A stretch of 64,000 nucleotides of DNA from Setophaga petechia (Eukaryota > Chordata > Aves > Passeriformes > Parulidae): NCBI GenBank assembly GCA_024362935.1, contig JANCRA010000005.1:23148235-23212234 (forward strand), read 5' to 3'. Below the pieces are notes generated by a model that saw only the letters and a program-made list of their open reading frames with translations, made no database searches and had not been told where the DNA came from. Shown here in pieces: positions 1-10,592 of the stretch; the stretch's first letter is position 1, and every line of letters begins with the position of its first letter. A program made the position numbers and the translations under genes.

Positions 1-2184
1 TATTTCCTACTGCTTTTTTCATATTTTCCCTTCAAAAATTTTCCACACTCAGGTGTTTTCTGTGTATTTGATAAATTCCAGTGACTTTGCCTTGCATAGT
101 TACCCCTGAAACTGATGCAAACCAGTTTGCACTCTGTGCATCTACTTCCAATGCCTACAGCCCTCAGTGCCAAGAAATTATTTTTGTTTAAATATACTTT
201 CATAAAATTCAATTTTATAAGATCTATACCACATCCTGAGTTATCTTTGTGCCACTCAGTCATTCTGTGCATGGAAATAATTCCATTCCTTTCTAAATTC
301 TTGTTGCCCACCTCAGTTCTACCAAAAAATCAACTAATTCAATTAAATATACTGAAGATATGGACAGTAACCATATAAAGGACTCTGGGTAGATCAGTAT
401 TGAACTCTGAGCTGATATTTTCAAGGAACCACTATTAATAAACCTGAGCTCTCAATCCCAAGTCTTGATAGCCACTTCCTAGTACACTACTTTCTATGTC
501 ATTTTTGTGAATTTTTACTTCCATGTGCCTCACTTGAGTAATATCTAGAGATGTAACTTCACCAACCACTCTTGTCTGGCTTGTCAGTCTCATCAAGGTC
601 TTTCACAATTTTTGTTGTCCTTCTTAGTCCTCACTACCTTGGAGAACTTTGCCAATAGCAAATTTCCTCAGCTAACTTACCTCCCAAGCATCTTTTTGTC
701 ACCCAAGAGTCTTCTTATGCCAATTTAGTTTTCTTAAAAAATCGTTGCCAAGGGGGTTTGTAAAAAACCTTGTCTGTAACTCAGACTATGTAGATTTAAA
801 CGTCCTTATTCACATGTTTATTGACCCCTATAAACAGGCTTGTAAAGAAGGATTTATCTTTAGAAAGGAATTATGCTGACAATTTACAGGCTGTTTACAG
901 GATGATGTATTCTATTATACTGTTCTTATTGAGGTTTGCCTCAATATTGAGGTATTCATTTGCCTGGTAAAAATCCCCATTCTCCACAGAATGGGTTTTA
1001 AAAACTTGCATCATATTTGCCACTTTTTAATCCTCATATACAAAGTCAGTTTTGGAGAGCTGTTACACCTTATCATCAGCAACTCAAGAATTTCATCCTT
1101 GAATTCTCTCACCATTCTTGCTACCAGAACGTCTCCTTGCCCTGCTGTGTATCATGGTACCACAGATTCCACTGGTGCCTCCTGGGAAAGGAACCAGACT
1201 ACAAAGAGACATGAAAGTAGGCACAGGAGGAAGTGGAAAAAACCCCAAATGTCCCAGGAGAAGTTGCTTGGTGAAACCAATGTTCTGATTATTTTCAAAG
1301 ATATTTTTATATACAGCAGACTGTACAAACACCAATTTGTGAGCCTCAGAAATAAACTGCAATGATCCTGAGGTAAGTAAGAGGAGCATAACCTTAAACC
1401 TGAGTAAGGTTTAAGATTGTGATTGGCAATGAATGTCCTGTTACCTCTTGTAACGATGTAACTCTTGGTTCAAATATAGAGTTAACTGTTAGACAAGCTT
1501 TTGTAAACATAATATTGATAGTGGGGATAAGAAATGTAACTCAGTATCACTTAACCAGCAGGTATTATAAGCTTCTGAAAAACACAGAGAGTGGCCTTCA
1601 GCATACTATGTTGGTTTACTCTGATAAATAAAAGTTTTAAACCATATGTGGAACACACTGATAATATAATCCAGTATTTTCCTCCAGAAAAAAACACTGG
1701 CATATACAAATTACCACTGTAACATCCAAATTAATTTCTGTAACTCCCTGTGTGTTTGAGCTCCAGTTGTTATGAAAGTCAAGTACACTGCCACTGTGGA
1801 GAATGATCACACACTGAACTTTATCATCAATTCTGCCAGATATACACAGCCCCCTACCATAACTGTACATGTCACAATGACTGAAAGAGTGACAGAAGTG
1901 AATACACATAATCAGCAAAGCACATACTTAAAATGCCCATCATTAAAATCAGAAACATTAACATTGTGATGTAATGCTTGGCATGCTTGGCCAACAAAAA
2001 CCAGCAAAAATCTGTTCTCTCCACATTTGTGCTGCTTTTGTTCCAACAGGGAACATATTTCTCATTTGACTAATTCTAAGCATAATTTAGTGTTCAAGTC
2101 ACTGCAATACTGTCACACATTTCATTGTTTATTTTGCATCAGGAACACTTGTGCCAGCTCTACTGATGGAGCTGTACCTGCAAG
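1..2184. other. Non-coding AT-rich stretch, no recognised gene
   Basis: I see no repeat family or coding region here. The largest frame is 991-1365 on +, 124 codons, and it is overlapped by a 98-codon frame on the minus strand (1093-1389). Neither shows a domain I recognise. A sequence resembling a splice donor (CTGAG followed by GTAAGT, GT at 1373) lies just past the plus frame, but all three forward frames reach a stop within about 35 bases upstream of it. It therefore does not close a coding exon of useful length. Confidence 0.55.
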
Positions 2185-2496
2185 GAGGTGGTAGCAAGGG
2201 AAGTGCCACTATCTTTTCCCAGGCAACAAGTGACAGGACAAGAAGAAATATCCTGAAGTTGTACAAAGGGAGGCTTAGATTGGATAGATATTAGGAGAAA
2301 TGTATTACTGAAAGGGTTATCAAGCATTGAAACATTGCCCAGGGAAATGGTGGGGTCTCCTTCCCTGGAGATATTAAGAAGACATGTCTATGTGGCACTG
2401 AGGGATATGGCTCACTTGTGAATTTGGCAGTGCTGCCTTAACGGCTGAACACAATGGTCTTCAGGTTCTTTTCCAACATAAATCACTCTGTGATGT
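2185..2496 (+). mobile_element. CR1 LINE 3'-end fragment
   Basis: This stretch reads as the 3' part of a CR1 non-LTR retrotransposon in sense orientation. Conserved CR1 phrases appear in the right order: a 'gacaggacaagaagaaat' block near 2231, 'gaaagggttatcaagcattg' near 2310, a 'cccagggaaatggtgg' block near 2338, the 'tccctggagatatt' block near 2361, 'ggcagtgctgccttaacgg' near 2426, and the terminal 'cttttccaacataaatcac' near 2468 ending in 'ctgtgat'. CR1 inserts by target-primed reverse transcription and is usually 5'-truncated, as here. There is no open reading frame and many differences from the consensus I know, so it is an old, inactive copy. The 5' limit is approximate. I do not assign a subfamily. 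Confidence 0.93.
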
Positions 2497-2788
2497 GAAC
2501 AACTTTCTTTCCTTGCAGGAAAGACATCAATATTCCCTGTGCATCAGCTCTCCTTGAGTAGCACAGTGTCTCCAGAGATGTGTTTCTGTAGTGTGAGTCT
2601 CTCTAAACACTACCTCCCTACACCTCTGTCCCTATGCTCTTCACAACATTTTGGGGTTCTTAAAAAACAGGCAGATGCAAATAGCCAGTAACCAAACCAG
2701 GGTGACTCAGATTCTCAGCAGCTGATTTGGAGACTTGTGCAAATACTTCATTGAACATAAAGAACAATTAACTTACAACATTATTGAG
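2497..2788. other. Non-coding stretch downstream of CR1
   Basis: Directly after the CR1 end is a pyrimidine-rich tract ending in 'ccttgcag' (AG at 2517-2518), which resembles a splice acceptor. One frame stays open for about 56 codons beyond it, but I see no matching donor and recognise nothing in the product. I therefore do not annotate it as an exon. Confidence 0.4.
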
Positions 2789-2878
2789 TTGTTTTTTTGT
2801 TTTTTTTTTTTTTTTTTTTTTTTTGCTGCAGTCCTGTGGTCTAGCTGAGGGTTGCTTGAATCACTTTTTTTTTTTTTT
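2789..2878. repeat. Two poly-T tracts
   Basis: An interrupted poly-T tract covers 2789-2824, with 25 uninterrupted T at 2800-2824. A second run of 14 T lies at 2865-2878. They flank about 40 bases of ordinary sequence. Poly-T on + could be the A-tail of a minus-strand retroposed sequence, but I recognise no element next to it. The lengths are probably polymorphic. Confidence 0.85.
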
Positions 2879-4037
2879 AAGGAGGCTCTCAATGTACTTA
2901 CACATAGCACATTTACACAGAGCATGAAATCTGGATCTCAGGGAAATCAAACACAACCATCCTCAGGTTACAGAAAGTCCATGATTTTACTTTTTCTTTT
3001 TAAACTGCTGAGTAGATGTCTCCCCAAGTGCAGTAAAAAAAGCATCCACTAAGAAAGAATTCAGACCACAGGGACTAGCATCTCCCTTCCCTTACACATG
3101 ATTCCTAAGATACAACAACAACATTGTACTCTGAAGGCAAACCTCTCTCTGAATGCAACCTCTCACTGTGTTTATCTGTCCCCTCAATTTGGCAGCAAGC
3201 TCCAACCTCCCTGAGGAAAACAGTGGCTGTGATAGCTGGGACATCCACACACTACTATTAGTCAGTGTAATTAGCAGGAACCATCTTTAAAAAACCCAAA
3301 AGTCTTGCTGTAATTCACTTGTTAACATCAGATACTACAGCAATCCACAAAACGTTGCTGAAATAAGAGTGAGTACTGAAAATAAAAAAGGAAAGAGACA
3401 CCTTTGATGTTTACACTTCTACTTCAATTTTAGTACGAGACAATTAAAAGGACACACAGAGCTGGAAACAACTTTTATATCTTAAAAGAAGTATTAAAAA
3501 TACTAATAAATTCAGTTCCTTCATTCTCCTTTTAGATTAAGGCTCAGCTAATTTTGCTTTTGCAAATTCCACATTATTTTTGTTAACAGAGTTGCAGGGC
3601 TATATCCCTAGACTTCAGAAACCAGTTTTCCATCTCTACCTCCTAAGCAGCTAAATTTCTCTGCCTGCATTTTTATATAAAAGTCCTATGGTATAATGCA
3701 GAGCCTCTGGGTGTGCTATCCTCTTGCATGCTCCCCCTTTAAAATAAAGTTTGCAAGGAAAAATGAAAAAGAAGCTGATTTCTCTTTGTGTGCCTGTATT
3801 CACAATCACACAGAACACTGAAAGTGACTTCTGAAGTGATTTACAGATTTGTGTTAGGCCAGAGGGAACCGTTACAGCTGATTTCTTGAAAAATTTGTGA
3901 CATAATTTCATTCACTGAGAAGGTCCAGCCCTTCCTATTACAAAGTCCAATAATTTGTGGTCAACCAGAATCTAAATTTTAGGAAAAAAACTGATCTCAT
4001 TAGCTTGATTTAAAAATTTCCAAACAAGTTAATTTAC
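2879..4037. other. Non-coding AT-rich stretch
   Basis: No gene or repeat is recognised. The only frame of note is an 86-codon minus-strand frame (3651-3911) with no domain that I know. Confidence 0.5.
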
Positions 4038-4072
4038 ATGACTGTGGAAGCTATACTTGCTTCCACAGTTAT
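4038..4072. repeat. Near-perfect inverted repeat (hairpin)
   Basis: The arms are ATGACTGTGGAAGC (4038-4051) and GCTTCCACAGTTAT (4059-4072), around a 7-base spacer. The inner 11 base pairs (4041-4051 with 4059-4069) are perfect Watson-Crick. One G-T wobble and two further pairs extend the stem to 14. It is shorter than a typical microRNA precursor stem, since the sequence outside stops pairing at 4037/4073. It could be a cruciform-forming palindrome, a protein site or a degraded inverted-repeat element. Confidence 0.8.
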
Positions 4073-5198
4073 CATAAGCCCCTCAATCTAGTTGTGCTTC
4101 TCTGTTAAAGGTCACTCAAACACCTTCTGAATAGTGCAGGCACTCATTCACTGCAATCATGCCAGCTCTTAACCTTCCCTTTGATAAACCAAACTCCTTA
4201 AGCTGCTCACAATAAAAACCTTGATCATTTGCTAGCCTTTCTAGCCTTTCTCCAACACCTTTGCAGATTTTCAATACTCCACTGAAACCCAGGTACTAAA
4301 AGTCAGAATCCATGCTCAGATATACTTTCTCTTTAGCTACCTAACTACATCCTTTCTGTTTTAACAAGAAACGCATTCATCATCTTTCCTCAGCATCGCC
4401 TTGGGAAGCAGAGCCCTAAATCTTTACTGGCATGCACATTTATCCCTCCTGTGTGTTAGCACAAGCAATTTCACCATCACACATCCTCCCTCTCACAGGA
4501 TGTTTTCTGACCCACTCATAGAGGGCTAAAACAGCAGCACACTGGGAACCTTATGCTGAAGCTGTGACTGCTTTCAGTAAGGTCTGCACGCAGGAATTTG
4601 CAAACCACTGTCAGACCAAGATCAGGAGGCTACTGATGAATCCCAGTCTTCTTTCTCCTAATCCAGTTCTGAAATCATGGGTTAGACCAACATAAGCAAA
4701 GGAACAATCGAAACAAACCCAAAGATTTTCTAACCTTCTGCTTTTTGGCCTCCTCTTTGTACTACTTTAGCCTAAATCAAGTAACTGATATAAAAAATCA
4801 AAATCAAAGATAAATAAACTCTAGCTCTTCCTACCTCTCTCTTCTTTCCATGTAATGTGATATGATTAAGCACAGAGGTCAAAAGGTAACTGAGAAAACA
4901 CTTCAAAACTATTTTTCACTATTTTTTTCAGTGCTGTATTTCCTCTGCCCTTCCTTTCCTTCATACTTGTATATTTATTGCATGTTGAAAAAAAATTGAG
5001 TTAGAAAATCATAATAAGGATAGTCTTAGTCTTAAATTTTCAGAATTTTCTGAAAATTAAATACCACTGCTATTGCTGTTTTAGTAATCTTTGTGTAAAA
5101 CATTATGAAAATGTAATATTTGATTCTTATAGAAGTGCTTGACTCAAAGAAAAAAAATTGATGAGCCACCACAAAAAAAATTTCTACATCTTTGCTTC
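4073..5198. other. Non-coding AT-rich stretch
   Basis: Nothing recognisable is seen: no coding frame of interest, no repeat family and no clustered motif. Confidence 0.5.
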
Positions 5199-5253
5199 TT
5201 CTCAAGCAAGGATAGAAATACAAGGCTTATTCTCAAGCAAGGATATAAATACA
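5199..5253. repeat. Short imperfect direct repeat
   Basis: A 24-base unit at 5199-5222 recurs at 5230-5253 with a single base difference (gatagaaata versus gatataaata) and a period of 31 bases. This is a local tandem duplication of 31 bases, followed by a partial second unit. It is probably replication slippage and has no coding role. Confidence 0.85.
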
Positions 5254-7606
5254 TTAAAGGATTGAGTTTGTTATGAGAACACCAAAAATAGATTTAACCC
5301 TAATGGTAAAAATTGTCAAATTTTCTGCTCCAGACAAGATGAGACATTTTTATGGGTGAAATAAGGAAACAGAAAGCTGCTGAGAATGTTTTAGGATAAA
5401 AGAGAATTCCCCACCAAACAAATGGAGAATAAGTAAAAAAAAAAGCAAGTATCTGTGGCTCAGTGCTTTTTGTTACGTGAAACTGAACTAGCTTTATGTA
5501 TTGGGCAGCTTCTTTTTAATCCATCCAGATTACTACTCTACCATTGTGCAATTCTTTCTTTGTATCTGTAAAATGAACTGCTGGGACCATGACAGACCAA
5601 ACTTGAGGAAAAGAGTGAAATCCAAATCCAATAGTTAAGCTCACAGACTAAGAGAGTTTTCTTTCCCTCTGTGGCTATGCTGCTCATAGGTTTAACTGTA
5701 CATGAGTCATTTCATCTGAGTCTTATATCACTCATTTGTAAAATGGGGATAAAAATATTCGCAACCCCATAAAAAAAGCTGAAAGGTCTAAATAACATGT
5801 TAAAATGCTCTGATAGGTGTTATATAACTGCTATTTATTATTAAAGCTGCTGTTTTTCAGAGCACTCAGCTGTGTTCAGCTAAACAAAATAAATTACTGT
5901 CTTGCCTTCAGATCCAGCAAGAAATAAAAACATATTGTAGTTTGAGACTTGGTGAAAAGCAAACCAATAACATACTGTGAGAGCAAAACTATTCTTGTTA
6001 CAATACCTATTACTAACTGGCAGTAAAATAATATAAATAGGCAAATAACATGAAAAAGTACCTTCCAGCAAAACCCTTCCAAAAGATTCAAGCCTAAGAA
6101 TCGAATCTGTACAAGAATGTTCTGTACTCAGAAAAGGAGCTTAGATAGCACATGGGGCAAACAAGATTCCTGATTTTTCCTTTAATCTTTGAGATAGTCC
6201 TTAGCTGTGACCCTTTTCTACTTAAAAGTCTGCTCTAAGTTTTGATGAGTTTTCCTGCTCCCAGGCTGCTCCAGAACACCAAAACACAAAAATGAATGAT
6301 ATTGCATTAGGTACACGAATTTCCACTACAGTTCTGAACTATGCTGAGAGGTTAAGGACAAACTCAAAGTTTTTCATTAATTCTGTGAACAGGAGAGAAT
6401 AAAGACACAAGAAATTCAGTCTTCTGAAATGAATTATTATCATTACTTTTCACATACTGAAAAAAAACCAACTAATAGGAGTATAGAATTTATGTGTATA
6501 TAGAGACTTGAATATGAATGCATAAAATGGCTAAGTATAAGTGAGATGCAAGTCAGAACCAAGAATTGCCCAACTACTTTTACAGCTGTCTTCTGCTTTT
6601 CACCATATATAAGAAATAAGGCCTTTTTCCCTTAAAAATTAATAATGAAATTTCTGATTTGGGTTTGTTTTTCTTGTTTTTGTTTTGGATTTTTTTCAAC
6701 AACATATGCAACATAAGGGAACTTCAAAATGCTTTTGATTAAAAAAGCACTGTATTTAGATATGAATCTTTAAAGGATTCCTCTAATTAAGCCTGCTCTG
6801 AAACTTAATGCAGAATCAAAGTCTGTTGGTTTGGGTTTTTTCTTGATGTTTGGTGGGGATCTTTTTTCTTTAAATTTAAGTAAATGAGAAACAAAGCAGG
6901 TAGAAATTTGTCTTGTCTAACAAATACACAGGCAAGAAATGAGATGATTTTTCCCTAATGGCAACCTGGGGAAGCAGCTGAAGCTCATGGTGAAAATGAA
7001 CAGACTGAATATAGTGAAGACTGGTCTGGAAGGCACAGCTACTGAAATCAGCCTTGCTCTGTTATTTGCAGTGAGCTGGTCAGTGCTCCAAACCTGGTGT
7101 TGCTGATTTCCAGGCATGCAAAGGAAAGCAAAGTTCCACAGTGCAGCTTTAAACTGCCATTACCTTCAGATTGTCATGAAATTGACTGTATTTACATTAA
7201 AAGACTAAAAGTACACCTGCATTCTGCAGGGATGAGTATGACAAGAATTACATTTCAGCTACATTTTTATAATATAACTAATAATTATTGCAGCAACGCT
7301 CAGTTTTGCACAGAACAATGTGACAAAGGTCTAAGGCACAGCAGGAAAGCTCACCATGTACAGGCAGGATACTGCAAAAGTAGCCACTTCATCAGACATA
7401 TGGAGAATTACTTTTCTATAAAGCTGCCCTAGAATTTTGCTTAGAACTTATAGAACTCAGGTTTGTAGTTGGGAACTAGCAAAATCTTTGTAAGCAGAGT
7501 GGTAACACACATTTTACTTTCCCTAAACTACAATTCTGTGACTGCTTGCTTTGAAGGGAGATGTTTTAATCACAGTCTATTTGAAAAACATCCTTCAGTT
7601 ATCTAA
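5254..7606. other. Non-coding AT-rich stretch
   Basis: No gene is recognised. Overlapping minus-strand frames at 5880-6091 and a 111-codon plus frame at 7097-7432 have no visible domain. Several T-rich patches such as 6660-6695 and 6830-6870 are low-complexity. Confidence 0.5.
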
Positions 7607-7670
7607 TGCCTAAAATATCTATGATTAACCTAAAATATCTATGATTAATGCCTAAAATATCTATGATTAA
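7607..7670. repeat. Three-copy tandem repeat, 20-22 base unit
   Basis: Three head-to-tail copies of a unit containing 'cctaaaatatctatgattaa' occupy 7607-7628, 7629-7648 and 7649-7670. The first and third begin with an extra TG that the middle copy lacks. Within the shared 20 bases the copies are identical, so the expansion is probably recent compared with the surrounding sequence. Confidence 0.92.
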
Positions 7671-7999
7671 CCACCCCGTCTCTTTAAAAAGCTTTCTTGT
7701 ATCAGGAACATACTACTAACTTGAGAAGAAAGCAATTCAATGCAGACAAAGGCTTCTGAGCTTCCTGTGTTGACTAGTAAAAGAAATAAATATTGCTGAA
7801 ATGTAACAAAGAGTAACTCCAAGCTTTCTGTTAAGAAAGACATAAAACACTGAGCCAAGGACCAGATTTTATGGAGGACTCAGCAAATTGTAGGATTTGT
7901 CCACAGAAACTGTACTTTAAAGAATTAGGATGACCTAATTACTTTTACATGCATTAATGGATGCAATGCAGCAATTTAGAAACCATTTTTCAAAGTCCA
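7671..7999. other. Non-coding stretch
   Basis: Nothing recognisable apart from a 63-codon minus-strand frame (7667-7858) without visible domains. Confidence 0.5.
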
Positions 8000-8013
8000 C
8001 CTGGTGGATGCCA
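8000..8013 (-). promoter_or_regulatory. Weak CTCF-like motif
   Basis: On the minus strand the sequence reads CCACCAGGTGGACT. Compared with the degenerate CTCF core CCASYAGRKGGCRS, 11 of 14 positions fit, including the central CCACCAGGTGG. The last three positions do not. The central CCACCTGGTGG is nearly self-complementary and also contains an E-box (CACCTG). This is a motif match only; occupancy is unknown. Confidence 0.25.
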
Positions 8014-9769
8014 GACTCCTGCAAAGGGGTAGGGAAAGGCTGCACCAGGTGACTTCTGTTCTTCACCAGCGCCTGTCAGTGCACTTTCTCCTTGGAGACA
8101 GGGTTCCCTATCTGGCTGCTGACCTGGAAACTGTGAGAAGGAAGCTCATCCATCCAATTCCTCTTTGAAAAAAATACAAAAGCAATAGGAAAATCTATAA
8201 AATAATTCATGTTTGAAGAGATTCTCCCTTAAAGCCCAACTGTATTCCTTTAATAAACACTTTTTTCCCCATTGTAATTATATGCATGGTATTCTAGAAG
8301 AAGAGACAGAAAAGTGCTTATTTAGGCTCACCAATTTTACATAGCTGCTCTTAGAGAGATTCCTGACAGGAAATAGGAAACCTGTACCTTTCTGTTAAAA
8401 TACCAGAAACTGAAAAATCTGTCAAATTCCACTGACAACCGCCTGGTTTTGGCAGCTTTTTTCCCATATCTAACTCAGTGTGTCTTACCAGGTGTTTTCT
8501 TCAATCTCAGAGGCTCTGTAAAGTTTCAGTAAAAGACTCAGGAATTTTGTGGGAAAAATATACCACCTTCAGTAAACATTTTTCAGGACTTCCACAGGCT
8601 GAGAAGAATTTTCCAAAAACTCCTACAACAGCTGAAAGAGTTCTTGGCTGCTTTACCTCAAAGTTCTAGAAAGACAAAGAGGGATTCCTGGCTTGGTAAA
8701 AAATGCCTAAGGATACAAAGAAAAAAAGAGGAATAGAAAGCAAACCTGAAATCCTTGTGTGCATGCATTATTATAAAGGGTATAAGAGGTTTGTAAGAAA
8801 AACATTACCATTTCTTAATTATAGAAACCCTAACCAACAAAAATCCTCAAGAAAAATATCCAGCTACCACGCAAAACACCACTCCTAATTCAATTGCTTA
8901 AATTTCCTTTCTGTGCGGGTAATGAACGTAAAGTATGGCTCTCAAAAAAATTTACCTCCTCTCTGGAGTCAGATGGAGAGGAACAAAAAAAGGTCACTTC
9001 CTTTTAGCACTCAAAAAAAAAAAATGGAAAAGGGGAATTCAGAGCACAGGGACAGAGTGCTTGGATAAAAAGGATGGTAGATAACAGGCAGCATCCAGTT
9101 GGCTGCATTTGTAATCTGCTCCTGCCATATACAATCCTGTGCTGCAAAGCATACTTTGGCACTGCAGCAGGGTGTTAAGTGGCTGAATTCAGACCCTGCT
9201 AAGGAAAGAGAAGCTCCCAAGCCACAGTGTCCTGCCAGAAAGGCAGAAGAGGCACTTGGCACAGAGGGGCGAGTGAAGCTGGTGATACGGGTGCCCTGTG
9301 CTCTTATCTGCTGAACTCAGCTTCTGCCTTGGTGATTACTGTGCCCTTCAAATGAGAAAGAGATAGGCAGAAAATAAAAATGTGAGTAATTGAAAATGCA
9401 GAAGAGGAAAGAGAAAATTAGTTCCTCCCCGTAGTTGTCTTGGGGGTAGGCCAGGGATACTTAGTCCAGGCAGGGCTAATGTTGGAGAAGAGTCAGAAAT
9501 TTCTGACTGAGTTACTAGTCAGCTCCTCTTCCCTTCCTGTAGCACATTCCAGCTGGCTCACCTTCACTGGCAGATGTAAAATATCTCTGGTCCACTTTGC
9601 AAGGGGACTGAGAGAACTCTAATATAAAGAATCAGCATAAAGCTACTTGAAGAGAAATAAGACACTGAAGCAATAACTAGGCCACATTAACCCATGTGCC
9701 CTCTAAGACATGAAGGGTATGAACTAGCATTTAGAAACCAATCATGGGCTAGTTAGATGCAAAATGTTT
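8014..9769. other. Non-coding stretch with a short GC-richer patch
   Basis: No gene is recognised. The patch at about 9100-9300 is more GC-rich than its surroundings and carries overlapping frames on both strands (9099-9314 on + and 9011-9262 on -), which argues against either being real. A short poly-A lies near 9012. Confidence 0.45.
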
Positions 9770-9976
9770 CACTAATGTGAAAGCTGCAAGAGATGCTCTA
9801 ATCTTTGATTACCCCTGAGGCCATAACAAACTCAGAAAGAAGCATATGAATTGCTGATTATTTTCTATGATGATAGAATCTGAGAAGCTGCTGATAATGT
9901 ATTTGTGCAGATTGACAGGCCCCTGGCTGTACTACTTCAACTAAATGTGAGCCGTGTAGTACTGCTCTCATTTCAG

Positions 9977-10078
9977 GACAAGGCAGAATATACTGGAGTT
10001 TTAAGAGTTCTCTTTTTTGGGGAGTACAAAACCCTTATACTGGGAGATGGAGACAGTGATCCTGACATTGCAAGATAA
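9977..10078 (+). other. Very weak terminal-exon candidate
   Basis: A pyrimidine-rich run ending in CAG (AG at 9975-9976) is followed by a frame open for 33 codons to a TAA at 10076-10078. The last residues read GDGDSDPDIAR. No partner exon, polyadenylation signal or homologous protein is recognised. A frame this short stays open by chance quite often, and a 93-codon frame overlaps it on the other strand (9973-10254). I list it only so that transcript data can be compared with it. Confidence 0.08.
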
Positions 10079-10576
10079 ATCCTGGCTTTCAGCCACTTTA
10101 GCACATGTACCATGATGTGATCACAAAGTATCCTTTCATCATCCAGTAGACAAGATGGATGATAGGAGATAAAGAACCAGGGAGGTTTAGAGAAAGATGC
10201 ATGGTGGAAACCAGCAAGTGTAAAATTCAAGATTATGTTATAATAAACACACAATAGGGATCACAGTAAAATTAACTTTGATTTCCACTGACTATACACT
10301 TGACATACATATTTTTGAATGTAATCAATATGCAAGTTTTTTACCTGTTAATGCATGTTTAGAGTCATTTTAGTATGCTGAAATGCTTAAACAATACCTT
10401 CTGGTCCAAATCCATCTCAATCTGGAAGTACCAGTTTGGGAAGTTCCTAAAATGATTCCTAATTTTTTATAAACAAGAAAATTTTAAGTAATAATAGCTG
10501 ATAATTTGATTTAAGCTCTGCATTTCAGACAGGGTATTGAAATGGGGTATTCCACTTGGAGCCTGATGCCAGGCCA
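10079..10576. other. Non-coding AT-rich stretch
   Basis: No feature is recognised. Confidence 0.5.
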
Positions 10577-10592
10577 AACGTGATGTCACGTT
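10577..10592. promoter_or_regulatory. CRE/ATF-like palindrome
   Basis: The sequence AACGTGATGTCACGTT has 7-base arms (AACGTGA and TCACGTT) around a central TG. The centre TGATGTCA differs by one base from the CREB/ATF site TGACGTCA, and the flanks carry two CpG dinucleotides, which are uncommon in this AT-rich window. bZIP factors bind such dyads. Whether this one is used is not shown by the sequence, and I see no promoter element next to it. Confidence 0.35.

Noticed and set aside
991..1365. 124-codon plus frame ending next to a GTAAGT donor-like word
   Set aside because: It ends at a stop before the donor, is overlapped by a 98-codon antisense frame, and has no domain that I recognise.
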